Positions 51,638-61,303 of a stretch of 64,000 nucleotides of DNA are shown here, piece by piece. The stretch is from Crambe crambe. Taxonomy: Eukaryota > Porifera > Demospongiae > Poecilosclerida > Crambeidae. Location: positions 5,301,563 through 5,365,562 of the forward strand of contig OZ004594.1 of assembly GCA_963924555.1 (NCBI GenBank). The letters run 5' to 3'. Position numbers and translations under genes: made by a program. Positions within the stretch are counted from its first letter, which is position 1; each line of letters starts with the position of its first letter. The notes below the pieces were generated by a model that worked only from the letters and a program-made list of their open reading frames with translations, made no database searches and was not told the origin of the DNA.

Positions 51638-53347
51638 CGTTTTCTTGGAATGCAGTGTAGACACTACAGAGTTGTTTCTTGGCAGTTGGCATAGCGCTTA
51701 TATAGGAGTACCCAGTGAGGTCCATACCCTGGGGATTCCCCTTATTATCAAGTTCCAGTGTATATAACAACTATAGTATCATGGCAACACTCCTGCTGTA
51801 ACAGTCTATAGTATCATGGCAACACTCCTGCTGTAACAGTGTATGTACATAATGTCATATCCGCTACTCTGTGGAATGCAATGCTCTATCCTTTTAATAT
51901 GTGTATATTTTAATTTCATCAGTTTTGGCGATTTGTTTATAAATGCCACCAATATTATTATTGTTATGCCATATGCAAGCATGACCTTTGAACTTGCAGT
52001 CTTTGAGGGAATAACGAGAATTAGCCTCGTCCCTTTTTAATTATGATTGTGGAGGGCCTGGTATGCTCAATGGTGTGCTTGTGGAGGGCCTGGTATGCTG
52101 GTGTGTCCAAGGAAACACATTCCCATCGCATATGTTGCCATGATGAATTGGTGCTACGACCACGCACGAGCACACAGCCCGCCACTGAAAAAGAGTTTTG
52201 CTACGCTTTGCTAGCCTAGCAGCAGTTAGTATCAGAGCTGCCTATCGTTAGATAGTAGATTTTAGACTTACCTGGATTATAAATAGATCGGCCTCAGAAT
52301 TCTTCACTCCTTTTAGTAAGTCCTTGGTTGTATAGCCATAGCGAATTGGTCTTTTTGTTGTAGAGAAACAGCAGAAGTTCTTCTGAACACCTGGTGCCTT
52401 TAGGTCGATCCTGTAGTCGCTCCAGTCTGTAGCCCAAATGCATGGGCATGGTCATAATGCTCTCTTGCACTGCCCACACCCAATTAAGACGGTTCTACCC
52501 CAGTTCTATGCCCCCGTGACTTCACGTACCAGGCCCTCCACATTCATAACTAAAAAGAAGGCCTGGGGGGACGAGGCTACAAGAGAATAATGCTATGGTA
52601 TGTGCAAAATGTTAAAACACAACTTTGAGAGGTACTCGCTGTGTAAGTCTTGCAACAGAAGAACAGTGGCAGTCAGTGAGCCTACTGATTGAGCTAACAA
52701 AATAACCCAGCTAGTTCACTAGAGTTGCAGTACAAGTCGGTAAAAACTTGCTCTCTATGTTTATGAAAATAGGTAGTGAATACCATTTTCACTGACAGAC
52801 TCAAAATCACTGGAGAGAGTTGTCAAGATCCTTCACAACAGGTTTGCTCTCTACAGCTTATAGACCCATGATAGTCATCATGAAGTAAGCCTTGCCTGGT
52901 TGCAGTGCTTATCAATTAGCAGGAAGCTGAAAATTATAAGGTGATCTATTTGGTATCTTAATTGTCCATTTGGTGGGATTAAATCTGATGGTGGGAACTG
53001 GTACCCATACCAGTTACAAGGAGGAAAACCCTATGCTGATAGAAGGTAAAGGTTATAGAGATTGTGTGATGGTTGCCATGGTTGATACCCTGGGACTTAA
53101 TTCCCCTGGTTATGAATTTCATTGCCTTCTATTTTGTCAAGCTGTGCTCATTAGTAGAATGATGAATTTCTTAACTACTGATTCATTTAATTTGTGCTGT
53201 GTATAGTCCAGTGTTGCTCATGTGTATTGAACCACACGATCATTAAAATTAATTTTACTCCACAAAAATTTCACATTATTAATCGACAAAGTAGTGGCTA
53301 TAGTAATGCAATAATGAGTGACAGGATTTACAAGTAGTCATGTATTA
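51638..53347. other. Region between the two receptor genes
   Basis: Holds a 2x tandem copy (about 36 bp) of CTATAGTATCATGGCAACAC at 51770-51840, a MITE-like element at 52022-52579, and about 750 bases with no recognised feature. No exon found. Confidence 0.5.
52022..52579. mobile_element. MITE with TAGCCTCGTCCC ends
   Basis: The left end reads TAGCCTCGTCCC, then TTTTTAATTATGATTGTGGAG and GGCCTGGTA. The right end is the reverse complement with an extra CCCAGGCCTTC insert and a few changes. About 558 bp, no coding capacity. The terminal TA may be part of the repeat or a TA target duplication. It is related to the hairpin at 5925-6015. Confidence 0.65.
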
Positions 53348-53512
53348 CAGTGAATTGCAAGTTGGTTGTCCAAATGTAAAGCACAAATAGACTGCAATAA
53401 AAACTTGCATCTATTGAAGAAAAGCCACACGTCTATTCAGGAACAGCCTCAAGTTTACACAGCTCTTTTAGATTTTGCATCTTACATTGGACAACCAACT
53501 TGCAATTCACTG
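53348..53512. mobile_element. 165-bp MITE, CAGTG ends, TA target site
   Basis: Ends CAGTGAATTGCAAGTTGGTT (continuing GTCCAA) and exact reverse complement, flanked by TA on both sides (53346-53347, 53513-53514). Start motif and TA duplication are typical of Tc1/mariner-mobilised MITEs. It lies just downstream of receptor gene B. Confidence 0.85.
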
Positions 53513-53548
53513 TATTATTTGTGGACAGTGAACAGAAGTAGTGTGTTA

Positions 53549-55747
53549 TTAGTACTGACGGGATTTATGATTGTATCTTCTTTTGAGTTTTAATTTGTAT
53601 GAAAGGATGACCACGACCACGATAGCTGCTACTATAACTACCACAAGAATGAAAACAACAGTGGAAATGACTCCAATTAAAGTCTTCTCTAACTTGGTAT
53701 ATTTCTCCTCTGTAAAATGGACATTAATACACAATAACACATGAATCAAAGAAGTTAAAGCCTCCGGCATATATACAGGTATACATATGGATAGTGTGTA
53801 CAGTTTATAACCCCATCTGACATAATATGGTAACTAAGTGCATACATTATGTACCTTGATGTAATATGACATGTTGAGGTGAGGTTGGTTCACTTGGTAG
53901 TTGATTGGACAAGGTAACCATTTCTATTTGATAATTTTTTCCAACTACCAGTCCATGTAGTATGTATTCTCTCTCTCCTGTGCTCATAGTAAACTCACTC
54001 CGACAGTTTTTAGTTGTGCAGTTCATATCTGTCAGAAATATCATGAAACCGGTGGCATCATAGACAAAGCTATCCGCATTCCAAGACACTCTAATGTCGT
54101 TGCCATCCACTTGTTCAGTAGAGACAAGTTGTGGTCTCTGAATACCTGTGTACCCACACACACACACACACATTACATACATAATTAGCATTGATTAATG
54201 ATAATCCAATTCATACTAGGCCCATGCCTTGGTTTCAAGCAGGAGTTCGAACTTTGAACTTGACAGTGCTCAAACCATTTCCCCACATGTCTGGGTGTGT
54301 GGTACTATGGGATTAGGGTTATATAATTATCATCAGGTACAATGTCTGGACAATAATTATTGTGAGCACTGTAATACACCTGATAGGGATTCATGATGTA
54401 CAGTATGTTAGTGGTTTAAACTTACCGTGAATCTCTATGGTGGAGGGCACCAGGGCTTCTTGATCAAAGTTACCACTGCACTGTTGCATAATGTTTCTGT
54501 TCAGTGCATAGCACGTATATGCCCCAGGGGCATTCTCACTGATGACCAGTTCACTCCTGTAGATAGCTGTGACTTGATTATCAATGTCTTGATGAATGGT
54601 GTGATTATGAGTGATCTTTTTATCGTTCTTCTTCCAAAACATTTTGGTCGCTGGTCCATTGGATGTCGTACATGAAAGCTTGAAGGAGATTGGATGATTT
54701 TGAAGCAACTCGAACTGCACCTCTTGTCCAACTAAGAATCCTACAAATCAAATGCCAAGTAGGCTCTTACAGACGTGGTACAAGCACTATTGGGACATGA
54801 CCAAGTGATCTTTAAAGAGAGATGGTCTCTGAATAGGATGGTCTCTTAATGGAGGTGGTCTCTTACAGAGGTCAAATTCAATGGTGCAAGACATAACCAA
54901 GTGGTCTTTAAAGAGAGATGGTCTCTGAATAGGATGGTCTCTTAATGGAGGTGGTCTCTTACAGAGGTCAAATTCAATGGTGCAAGACATAACCAAGTGG
55001 TCTTTAAAGAGAGGTGGTCTCTTACAGAGGTCAAATTCAATCATTATTGGGACATAACCAAGTGGTCTTTAAAGAGAGGCGGTCTCTTACAGAGGTCAAA
55101 TTCAATCACTATTGGGACATAACCAAGTGGTCTTTAAAGAGAGGTGGTCTCTTGCAGAGGTCAAATTTAATTATGGTGCAAGCCTATTGGGACATAACCA
55201 AGTGGTCTTTAAAGAGAGGTGATCTCTTATAGAGGTGGTCTCTTACAGAGGTCAAATTCAATGGTGCAAGCACTTATCAGGGCATATAACCAAGTGGTCT
55301 TTGAGAGGTGGTCTCTTAATAGAGTGGTCTCTGATCATCATAATAACCAGACACAGAATTGGTATGAATGATACCATATACATGTAGTGTGTATTATCAT
55401 ACCATTTCCATGAGGATATATTCCAGCGTAGTACTTGACAGTGGCACTGTTGCTGGGCACCACACATCTATATATCCCTCCTGGAGGTGAGTCACTGGCT
55501 TCTCTTGTGTAGTGTAGCCTGAATGCTCCACTTTCTGCTGTAAGGTAGAGAGAATGGCCTTCATCCATGCTTCCTAACCTGGTCCCATTCGGATAGAACC
55601 AACCAAAGTTGGTCTCACTTTCTGAGCAGCAGTTAGGGTCGGAAGTTGTACAGGAGAGAGTTGAGGTTTGGTTCTCTCCCAGATCGTCAAGAAAGACTAG
55701 AGTGTTGTTGGCTATATCTTCTTCATGAAGAAGTACTCCAGTTACAC
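53549..55747 (-). CDS. Ig-Ig-Fn3 single-pass receptor, gene B (signal-peptide exon not found)
   Basis: Paralogue of gene A. Exons (minus): 55747-55403 (first Ig: TLSCTTS, FGWFYPNGTRLG, SDSPPGGIYRC), 54740-54426 (second Ig: KLSCTTSNGPATKMFWKKN and YTCYALNRN, with both Cys), 54145-53855 (Fn3: IRVSWNADSF, NYQIEMVTLS), 53709-53549 (membrane segment VISTVVFILVVVIVAAIVVV, then KLKRRYNHKSRQY). The first exon begins after an ACACAG acceptor in phase 1, so an upstream signal-peptide exon is expected; gene A has it fused to the Ig exon. I did not find it within about 2.5 kb upstream. The second Ig domain keeps the Cys pair that gene A lost. Confidence 0.82.
54785..55335. repeat. Complex tandem array in intron 1 of receptor gene B
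   Basis: About eight copies of a unit with ACCAAGTGGTCTTTAAAGAG and GGTCTCTTACAGAGGTCAAA, in variable order and length. The motif resembles the ends of the dispersed repeat at 29.2 and 34.2 kb, so the array may derive from a transposon end. Frames inside are repeats, not genes. Confidence 0.85.
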
Positions 55748-58057
55748 CTGTGTCATTCATGAACAAGTGTAAAAAATCTTTCCAGTCTTGGGAATTTTAT
55801 GGTTTGGGAAAAACAAAGACAAGGCAATTTATGGATGGTTCACATCTTTTATCTTATGATTTGCAAGCAGCAGCATGCAGAATTATGTTGCTCTTACCTC
55901 CACAAGAAGGCAGAAGAGTAGCAATGCACAGTATTGTAAGAGATGAAAACATCACAGACATCACTCATATAATATCACCTCTGTAATGAGATCAGGCTAT
56001 AATGTAACTGCCTGTTGCCTTTATGTTGTGGAAATACCCAGGGAAATTCCCTATTACGCAATAATTGCATAATCACTATTGGGGAGACTCCCACACTCTG
56101 CTTCCCTGTCTCTTTACAGAGAAGTGCATTGTTCAAATATGGCTTGTGTGTTCTAGGAGCATATGTACTTACTTCTCCCTGTGTCTTATGTGCTTGGTAC
56201 TATAATTATGGTGGAAACTTTTTTTGAAATTAAAATTTTGTGGATTTTGTTATTTTGAAATTAGTGCACAAAGTTAAATTGTAGTTCACACTCTCTTTTT
56301 GTGAAAACCATGCCACAAAAATTTGTGCAATCAAGGTCATAAATGGGGTGTACAAAGCAACCCCCACATTAGGAGTTAGCTGGAGAAATTGAGTTTCTTT
56401 GCATGACGACCTTGGGTAAATTGTTATTATGGGCGTGCAGCTTCAGTGCTGGAGTAGTGGTCTGTGAACTCAAGCCTCCACTGACATGATTATGACTTCA
56501 TGCCCTGCCATTACATGCTCCTTGCACAGTGGGATTGCTGACAACCTAGACACCCGCCATTACATGCTCCTTGCACAGTGGGATTGCTGGACAACCTAGA
56601 CACCCTGCCATTACATGCTCCTTGCACAGTGGGATTGCTGGACAACCTAGACACCCTGCCATTACATGCTCCTTGCACAGTGGGATTGCTAGACAACCTA
56701 GACACCCTGCCATTACATGCTCCTTGCACAGTGGGATTGCTAGACAACCTGGAGAGCGTACGTATAGTAAGTAGTAATGTAAGGATTGCTAAAGCTTTGC
56801 ATTTCAGAGTCAAGCATTAACTCTGTCAGTGTGAAGAAGTTGACCTCTGTATATGTCTGGACTCTTGCATACTGCATCATTTACCCAACTCTCTGAAGTA
56901 GTAGTTGAGTTTGGTGTTACCAAGCTGAATTAGTGCCTCACTTGTTTTCTCTGTGAGGCTAACTGAAGTATTTAAAACTTCAAATCAGCCTATAGTAACC
57001 CATCTTTGACAGTCGCAGGTAGAAATCATAAATGATCACCAAATTTATGTGATACATTAAGCTTAGTGATCATAACTGCAACATGAAGCTATTGAAACTG
57101 CAGCAGTTTATGGTTATATGATGGCATCTTTGATAGCCCCAAATAATCACTTTATATATTATTCTGCCTGATGATTACTATATCTGTAACACAAAATTAT
57201 TAAAATGCAGCATGTAAGCATATATAATTCATGGCTGTGAAAGCAGATCTTTTGCACCATAAATCAGGAAATTTTTCTGTTCGATAATAATTCATGTTCA
57301 TGTTAATATATTTTGGTTGTATCAGAATGTAGGGATGACTCGGATGGCCGCGCGCGCCGCCTATAGACTAATACTAAAGTGAAATTCTAGTTCCCCCACT
57401 TAGACCTAACAAAAGCTACTGTGAATGATTATCCAGCCTACTAGAGCCTACTACAATGTGCAGATCAAATTTCAGGACCAGGGAGCTTACCGTTTCAGAA
57501 ATACGGCAAGCAGGTAAATCGCTGGATTCTTCTTCTTCTCTATTATTATTATTATTCTTCTTAGACAACCATATCTCTCGAACCACTCAAGCTACAGCTA
57601 TGATTTCTGGATAAATCCACTCCAAATTCTACGAACTACGATCTTTTCTACTCGTTGATCCTCGAAAGAGTCGATGAAAAAGGAGACACTACGGAGCACA
57701 GCATGCACTCGACTAATTCAATTAGGAAGCCATCTTTTCTATAATACGCATGCGCATGAATTTGATATCTAATTATTCGAAATTATAATATTACTCAGCT
57801 ATAGCTAGCTAGCTAGCTAGATAATGGACTACACTATCGATTCGGGGATTTTAGATTCACCAATCCAGCTACCGGTAGACTTTTCCTTACTTGTTCCTGG
57901 TCTTTTTTCCTCTCTTTTATGGTTTTAGCTATGTATAGAGTTCATTCTTCTATGCAGGGGACAGATGGAAGAAGAATAGTTCTCCAATAGCATAGCAACG
58001 AGTCAAGGTGTTGTATTATTGTTGAGCTATACTTGGAGGTCGAAGATGCTGAAATAG
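55748..58057. other. Intergenic stretch with a minisatellite
   Basis: Apart from the 51-bp repeat near 56.5 kb it shows an AT-rich stretch and at 57.33-57.70 kb a CG-rich patch (GGCCGCGCGCGCCGCC) plus a (TAT)n run. No exon found; the missing first exon of receptor gene B could lie here. Confidence 0.45.
56505..56755. repeat. 51-bp minisatellite, about 5 copies
   Basis: The unit CATTACATGCTCCTTGCACA followed by GTGGGATTGC.GGACAACCTAGACACCCTGC is tandemly repeated with few changes. 51 is a multiple of three, so open frames of 17-aa repeats arise on both strands without coding meaning. Confidence 0.95.
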
Positions 58058-58340
58058 AAGCATTTCGTGAAATGAAAAAAGATGTAGGGATGACCACTGC
58101 TCAAAAAAGTAAGGAAACAAGAAGGATGGAAATGGGATCAATCTTTGTTCTGTATATCCAGCCAACAATCCCTACATATACGTACACTACTACACTATAA
58201 TCTGAAGCTACCCGACATATATGTAGGGATTGTTGGCTGGATATACAGAACAAAGATTGATCCCATTTCCATCCTTCTCGTTTCCTTACTTTTTTGAGCA
58301 GTGGTCATCCCTACATCTTTTTTCATTTCACGAAATGCTT
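58058..58340. repeat. Near-perfect long inverted repeat (283 bp hairpin)
   Basis: Arms of about 125 bp (58058-58183 and 58215-58340) differ at only one or two positions; the loop is about 30 bases. Inner ends read CCCTACATAT/ATATGTAGGG. No target duplication was obvious and no open frame lies inside. It is 165 bp upstream of the Cys-rich protein's start codon. Confidence 0.88.
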
Positions 58341-58504
58341 TTTCCCTTACTTGTTATAGTTATGATCATCAAGCTGAGTGTTTATGATTGGGAATTTTTA
58401 GTTATTAATAACTGTTCTCATTCAATGAAAATAGCAGAAGTTTCATTTGGTACTTAAGAGCATGAAAATTGTGTCCAGCATTAGTATTGAAGGAGAGCTG
58501 CGTG

Positions 58505-59245
58505 ATGAACTTCAAAATTTTTGTAAGTGATGTGCTCTTTCTGGCACTGTTTGTAGCAATTCCATGTGAACAAGCACTGGTCAAACGTGTTCTACCCGTT
58601 ACCACAGACTGTGATCCAAATATACGACCTCTGACTTGCAGAAAGGGAGATTGGGTACGCACAGATATTGCTGACTGTGAATACCAGCGTCATGGTCTCC
58701 ATTTCACCTGCAGTTCCAAGAAACCTTTTGCCTTGTCAAGTTTCAGTTGGATAGTGGATGTGGATGAAAGAAACAAATGCGAGCCTATGAATGGCCTGAG
58801 ATTCGTATGTGGAGCTGCTGGAACAGACACCCGATGTGTGTGCAGCGACACGAACCTGTTTTACAATATCGGGTGGAACAAGTGCAAGTGTCAATATTGG
58901 CCCGCACAAGACATCGGTGCTGATTCACCAGCGTTTTGCACCGGGTACTACGCTGGAGGTCAGAGCGGGGTCCACCACTGGGCCTGCTGCAACAACTGCA
59001 ATGACTCTACTCCCAATTCTTGTCAGACTGAAAGGATTACTTGGCAAGGAGGAAGTATCATAGATTATTGTGGTACCTGTGGGAGGAAGACTGGTGAAGG
59101 TCAAGAGAAGTATTACTTCAATTGTGGAAGTTGCGAGACTCAGAGGCAATGTGAGAAGATGTGTGACAGGGGGTGGCGTAGTTTGCCCCTCTTTTGCTGG
59201 AACTGGTTGGACTGCTTTAAGGATTGTTGTCTGAAGTCATCATAA
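58505..59245 (+). CDS. Cys-rich secreted protein, single exon
   Basis: 246 aa from the ATG at 58505, chosen because it gives a signal peptide (FVSDVLFLALFVAIPCEQA) followed by a possible KR cleavage site. About 30 cysteines occur in pairs and clusters (CVCS, CKCQYW, WACCNNCND, CGTCGRKTG, CGSCETQRQC, FKDCCLK), implying dense disulfide bonding. One HHWACCNNC block and one CEYQRHGLHFTCSSK block look like repeated folds. I do not recognise the family. It could be an extracellular matrix, biosilica-associated or defence protein, but nothing in the sequence decides. No intron, unlike most neighbours. It is bounded upstream by the long hairpin. Confidence 0.75.
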   Translation: MNFKIFVSDVLFLALFVAIPCEQALVKRVLPVTTDCDPNIRPLTCRKGDWVRTDIADCEYQRHGLHFTCSSKKPFALSSFSWIVDVDERNKCEPMNGLRFVCGAAGTDTRCVCSDTNLFYNIGWNKCKCQYWPAQDIGADSPAFCTGYYAGGQSGVHHWACCNNCNDSTPNSCQTERITWQGGSIIDYCGTCGRKTGEGQEKYYFNCGSCETQRQCEKMCDRGWRSLPLFCWNWLDCFKDCCLKSS

Positions 59246-59642
59246 CATCAATTTGCTTTGGGAAAGACTTCAGTTTGACTTAGAGTGCCTACTAACCGTA
59301 CTTCATACAGTTTGTTTTGAGAACCATAATTATTGGTTGACATTGATTTGATAATGTTTCACTTGCTCTGTTGATGTTTTGCATTGCCCAATTCTCCTAC
59401 TCACTTCAGAAGTTTCTGCCTTGAATTGCACTTTCATATTATTGTTATGGAAAGCTTGTATGAAACTTTTGCGGGAGTCAGTGCTCCTGTTTCTTAGCTT
59501 TATTGAGGTCTAGCTAACTAGTGCTAAATTATACAGTATCTTGTCAGTGCAGTACAGATGACATATGTAGCACTTTCCCGCAATGCTCCACAGCTTCAGT
59601 ACAACAACTTTTGCCATGCAGCTGCATGGGTTCACATGCATG

Positions 59643-59682
<40 letters not shown>

Positions 59683-60299
59683 ATTTCCATGCAGGGTCTC
59701 TATTGCTGATATTGCTTAACACTTACACCAAGTTACACCATGTTATGTGCATAGAGCTAATCAGCTACTATATACACATTAAGCAGCATATAAATTAAAT
59801 TCATTAACTCTGTATGATTGTAATAATATCGTTTGTGTGGATGATTATGCTCTTTTTGTAGTATGAGACACATTTTGACTTCCTTCCAGTGTGATCTTCT
59901 TCTTCTTCTTATAATAATAAATGCATATGCACAAAACTAATATTAATGTCCGTCGTCTGTTACGATATGGAGGGAGGTCCGTTTGGCTTAGCACCTATTA
60001 CAGCCAATTAGCACCGCTTATAGGTAATTAGCCTCTCGCTATAGTTAGTGCCCTTTATAGGTAATCAGCACCAATAATTGTAACTCACTGATGATCTTGC
60101 TTATCGAGCTATGTCCTTGCTTTTTGGGGTGACTTTAACTCCTAATGGCCAAGGTAAGGAGTTTATCTGTCCAGAAGAGGAATTCATTCCTCTACCCCAA
60201 AAATACCTACTATCGCCTGAACCTATGATGGATCTCTGTACAAGAAACTCATAATTATACAGTATCAGGATTATTATATCAGCCATAGCAATAGGATAG
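59246..60299. other. Intergenic stretch
   Basis: 3' flank of the Cys-rich gene, a (GA)n microsatellite, a CTTCTTCTTCTTATAATAATAA run near 59.9 kb also seen near 57.54 kb, and the putative 3' flank of the DIRS-like element. No gene recognised. Confidence 0.5.
59649..59679. repeat. (GA)n microsatellite
   Basis: About 15 uninterrupted GA units. Confidence 0.95.
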
Positions 60300-61303
60300 T
60301 TAAGATTGTGATAGTGTATGCGAGAATTGTGCTAGCTGTTCACGGGGGGTCCTGATATACATTAGAAAGGCTGAGCTGCTCCATCGACCCATTGTCTTGA
60401 TGGTTGAATCCTCGATGCCAGCCTTGGCCGTGGCTGTTGCAGCTCCAATACGAAAGCTGTGGCCAGCAAATTCTTGGTATGGGAGACCCAGCTCTTGCAG
60501 GGCGGACCTGATGTGACGTGTGAAGAGGGGCTTTGTCAGTGGCCGACCATCTTGGAACTTGAAAAATGGGCCATCGTTGGTGCCTCTGCTTGCCATGTAA
60601 GCAAGTATTGCAGCTACGGGGCAGACAGGACATCGTGTCCTTCCAACGAACACCCTTGCGCCTTTTCCCAATTGGTCTGTCTTTGACCTCTTCAGTTTCA
60701 CTTCCACTAAGGTAGGTGCTTCGTGATTATCTACTGCTATGTCGCCCCAACTCAAATGTATTGATGGCTGATAGCTGTTGGATGTTGGAATGGTTATCTC
60801 TCCTGAACGGAAGAACCCAAAGAAGCATAGTGTTGCAGCTGCCCATAGCATTAGAATGTCGGGGTCTGCTGCTCTAGGGGCCCAGTGTGTGTGGATTCTT
60901 CTAAGGATTGCTGGGGTGATTGGAAGTCTTATTTTCGATGCCAGCGGAGTGTGCTGGGAGTAGACCCTTCTTATTCCTGCTTGTACCAGGCGCAGGCAAG
61001 GGAGGGAGGAAAATTCTTTTGGTTCAGGCAGCCCCAGGGTGATCTGCATATGCCTAATGCCAGCCAGATAGGTTTTTATCGTTTGAGGTGAGAGTTTTTG
61101 AGATGCTAAGTGTGATGCATAGTAACATAGGATGGGCTCTGATACAGGGAAATAATGGAATATATATCGCAAAAATTATAGAATCTACGTAATGAGGATT
61201 GGTATGTCTTGCGTGTGGACTCCGCTATGCCTTGACTACAGAAGAACTGAACAGTTTCATCCAGGACGGACAGCTCCAATCCATGTTTGGGTGTAGCAGC
61301 CAC
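60300..61303 (-). pseudogene. DIRS-like tyrosine recombinase with one frameshift
   Basis: The N-terminal part (frame from the Met at 61303: QGIAESTRKTYQSSLRRFYNFC, a SAM-like core-binding helix pair) shifts by one base near 61147-61156 into the frame that holds FPVSEPILCYYASHLASQKL and the catalytic domain down to 60300. Catalytic residues are present: Arg in FFRSGEI, His-x-x-Arg in GHSFRIGAA, and Tyr in MYIRTPREQ. The frameshift implies an inactive copy, unless it is a programmed shift or sequencing error. The recombinase would integrate circular DNA without making target duplications. Confidence 0.82.

Noticed and set aside
54230-54260. Possible tRNA T-loop (GTTCGAAC)
   Set aside because: No matching acceptor, D or anticodon stems around it.
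56511-56820. Repeat-protein frames on both strands
   Set aside because: Products of the 51-bp minisatellite.
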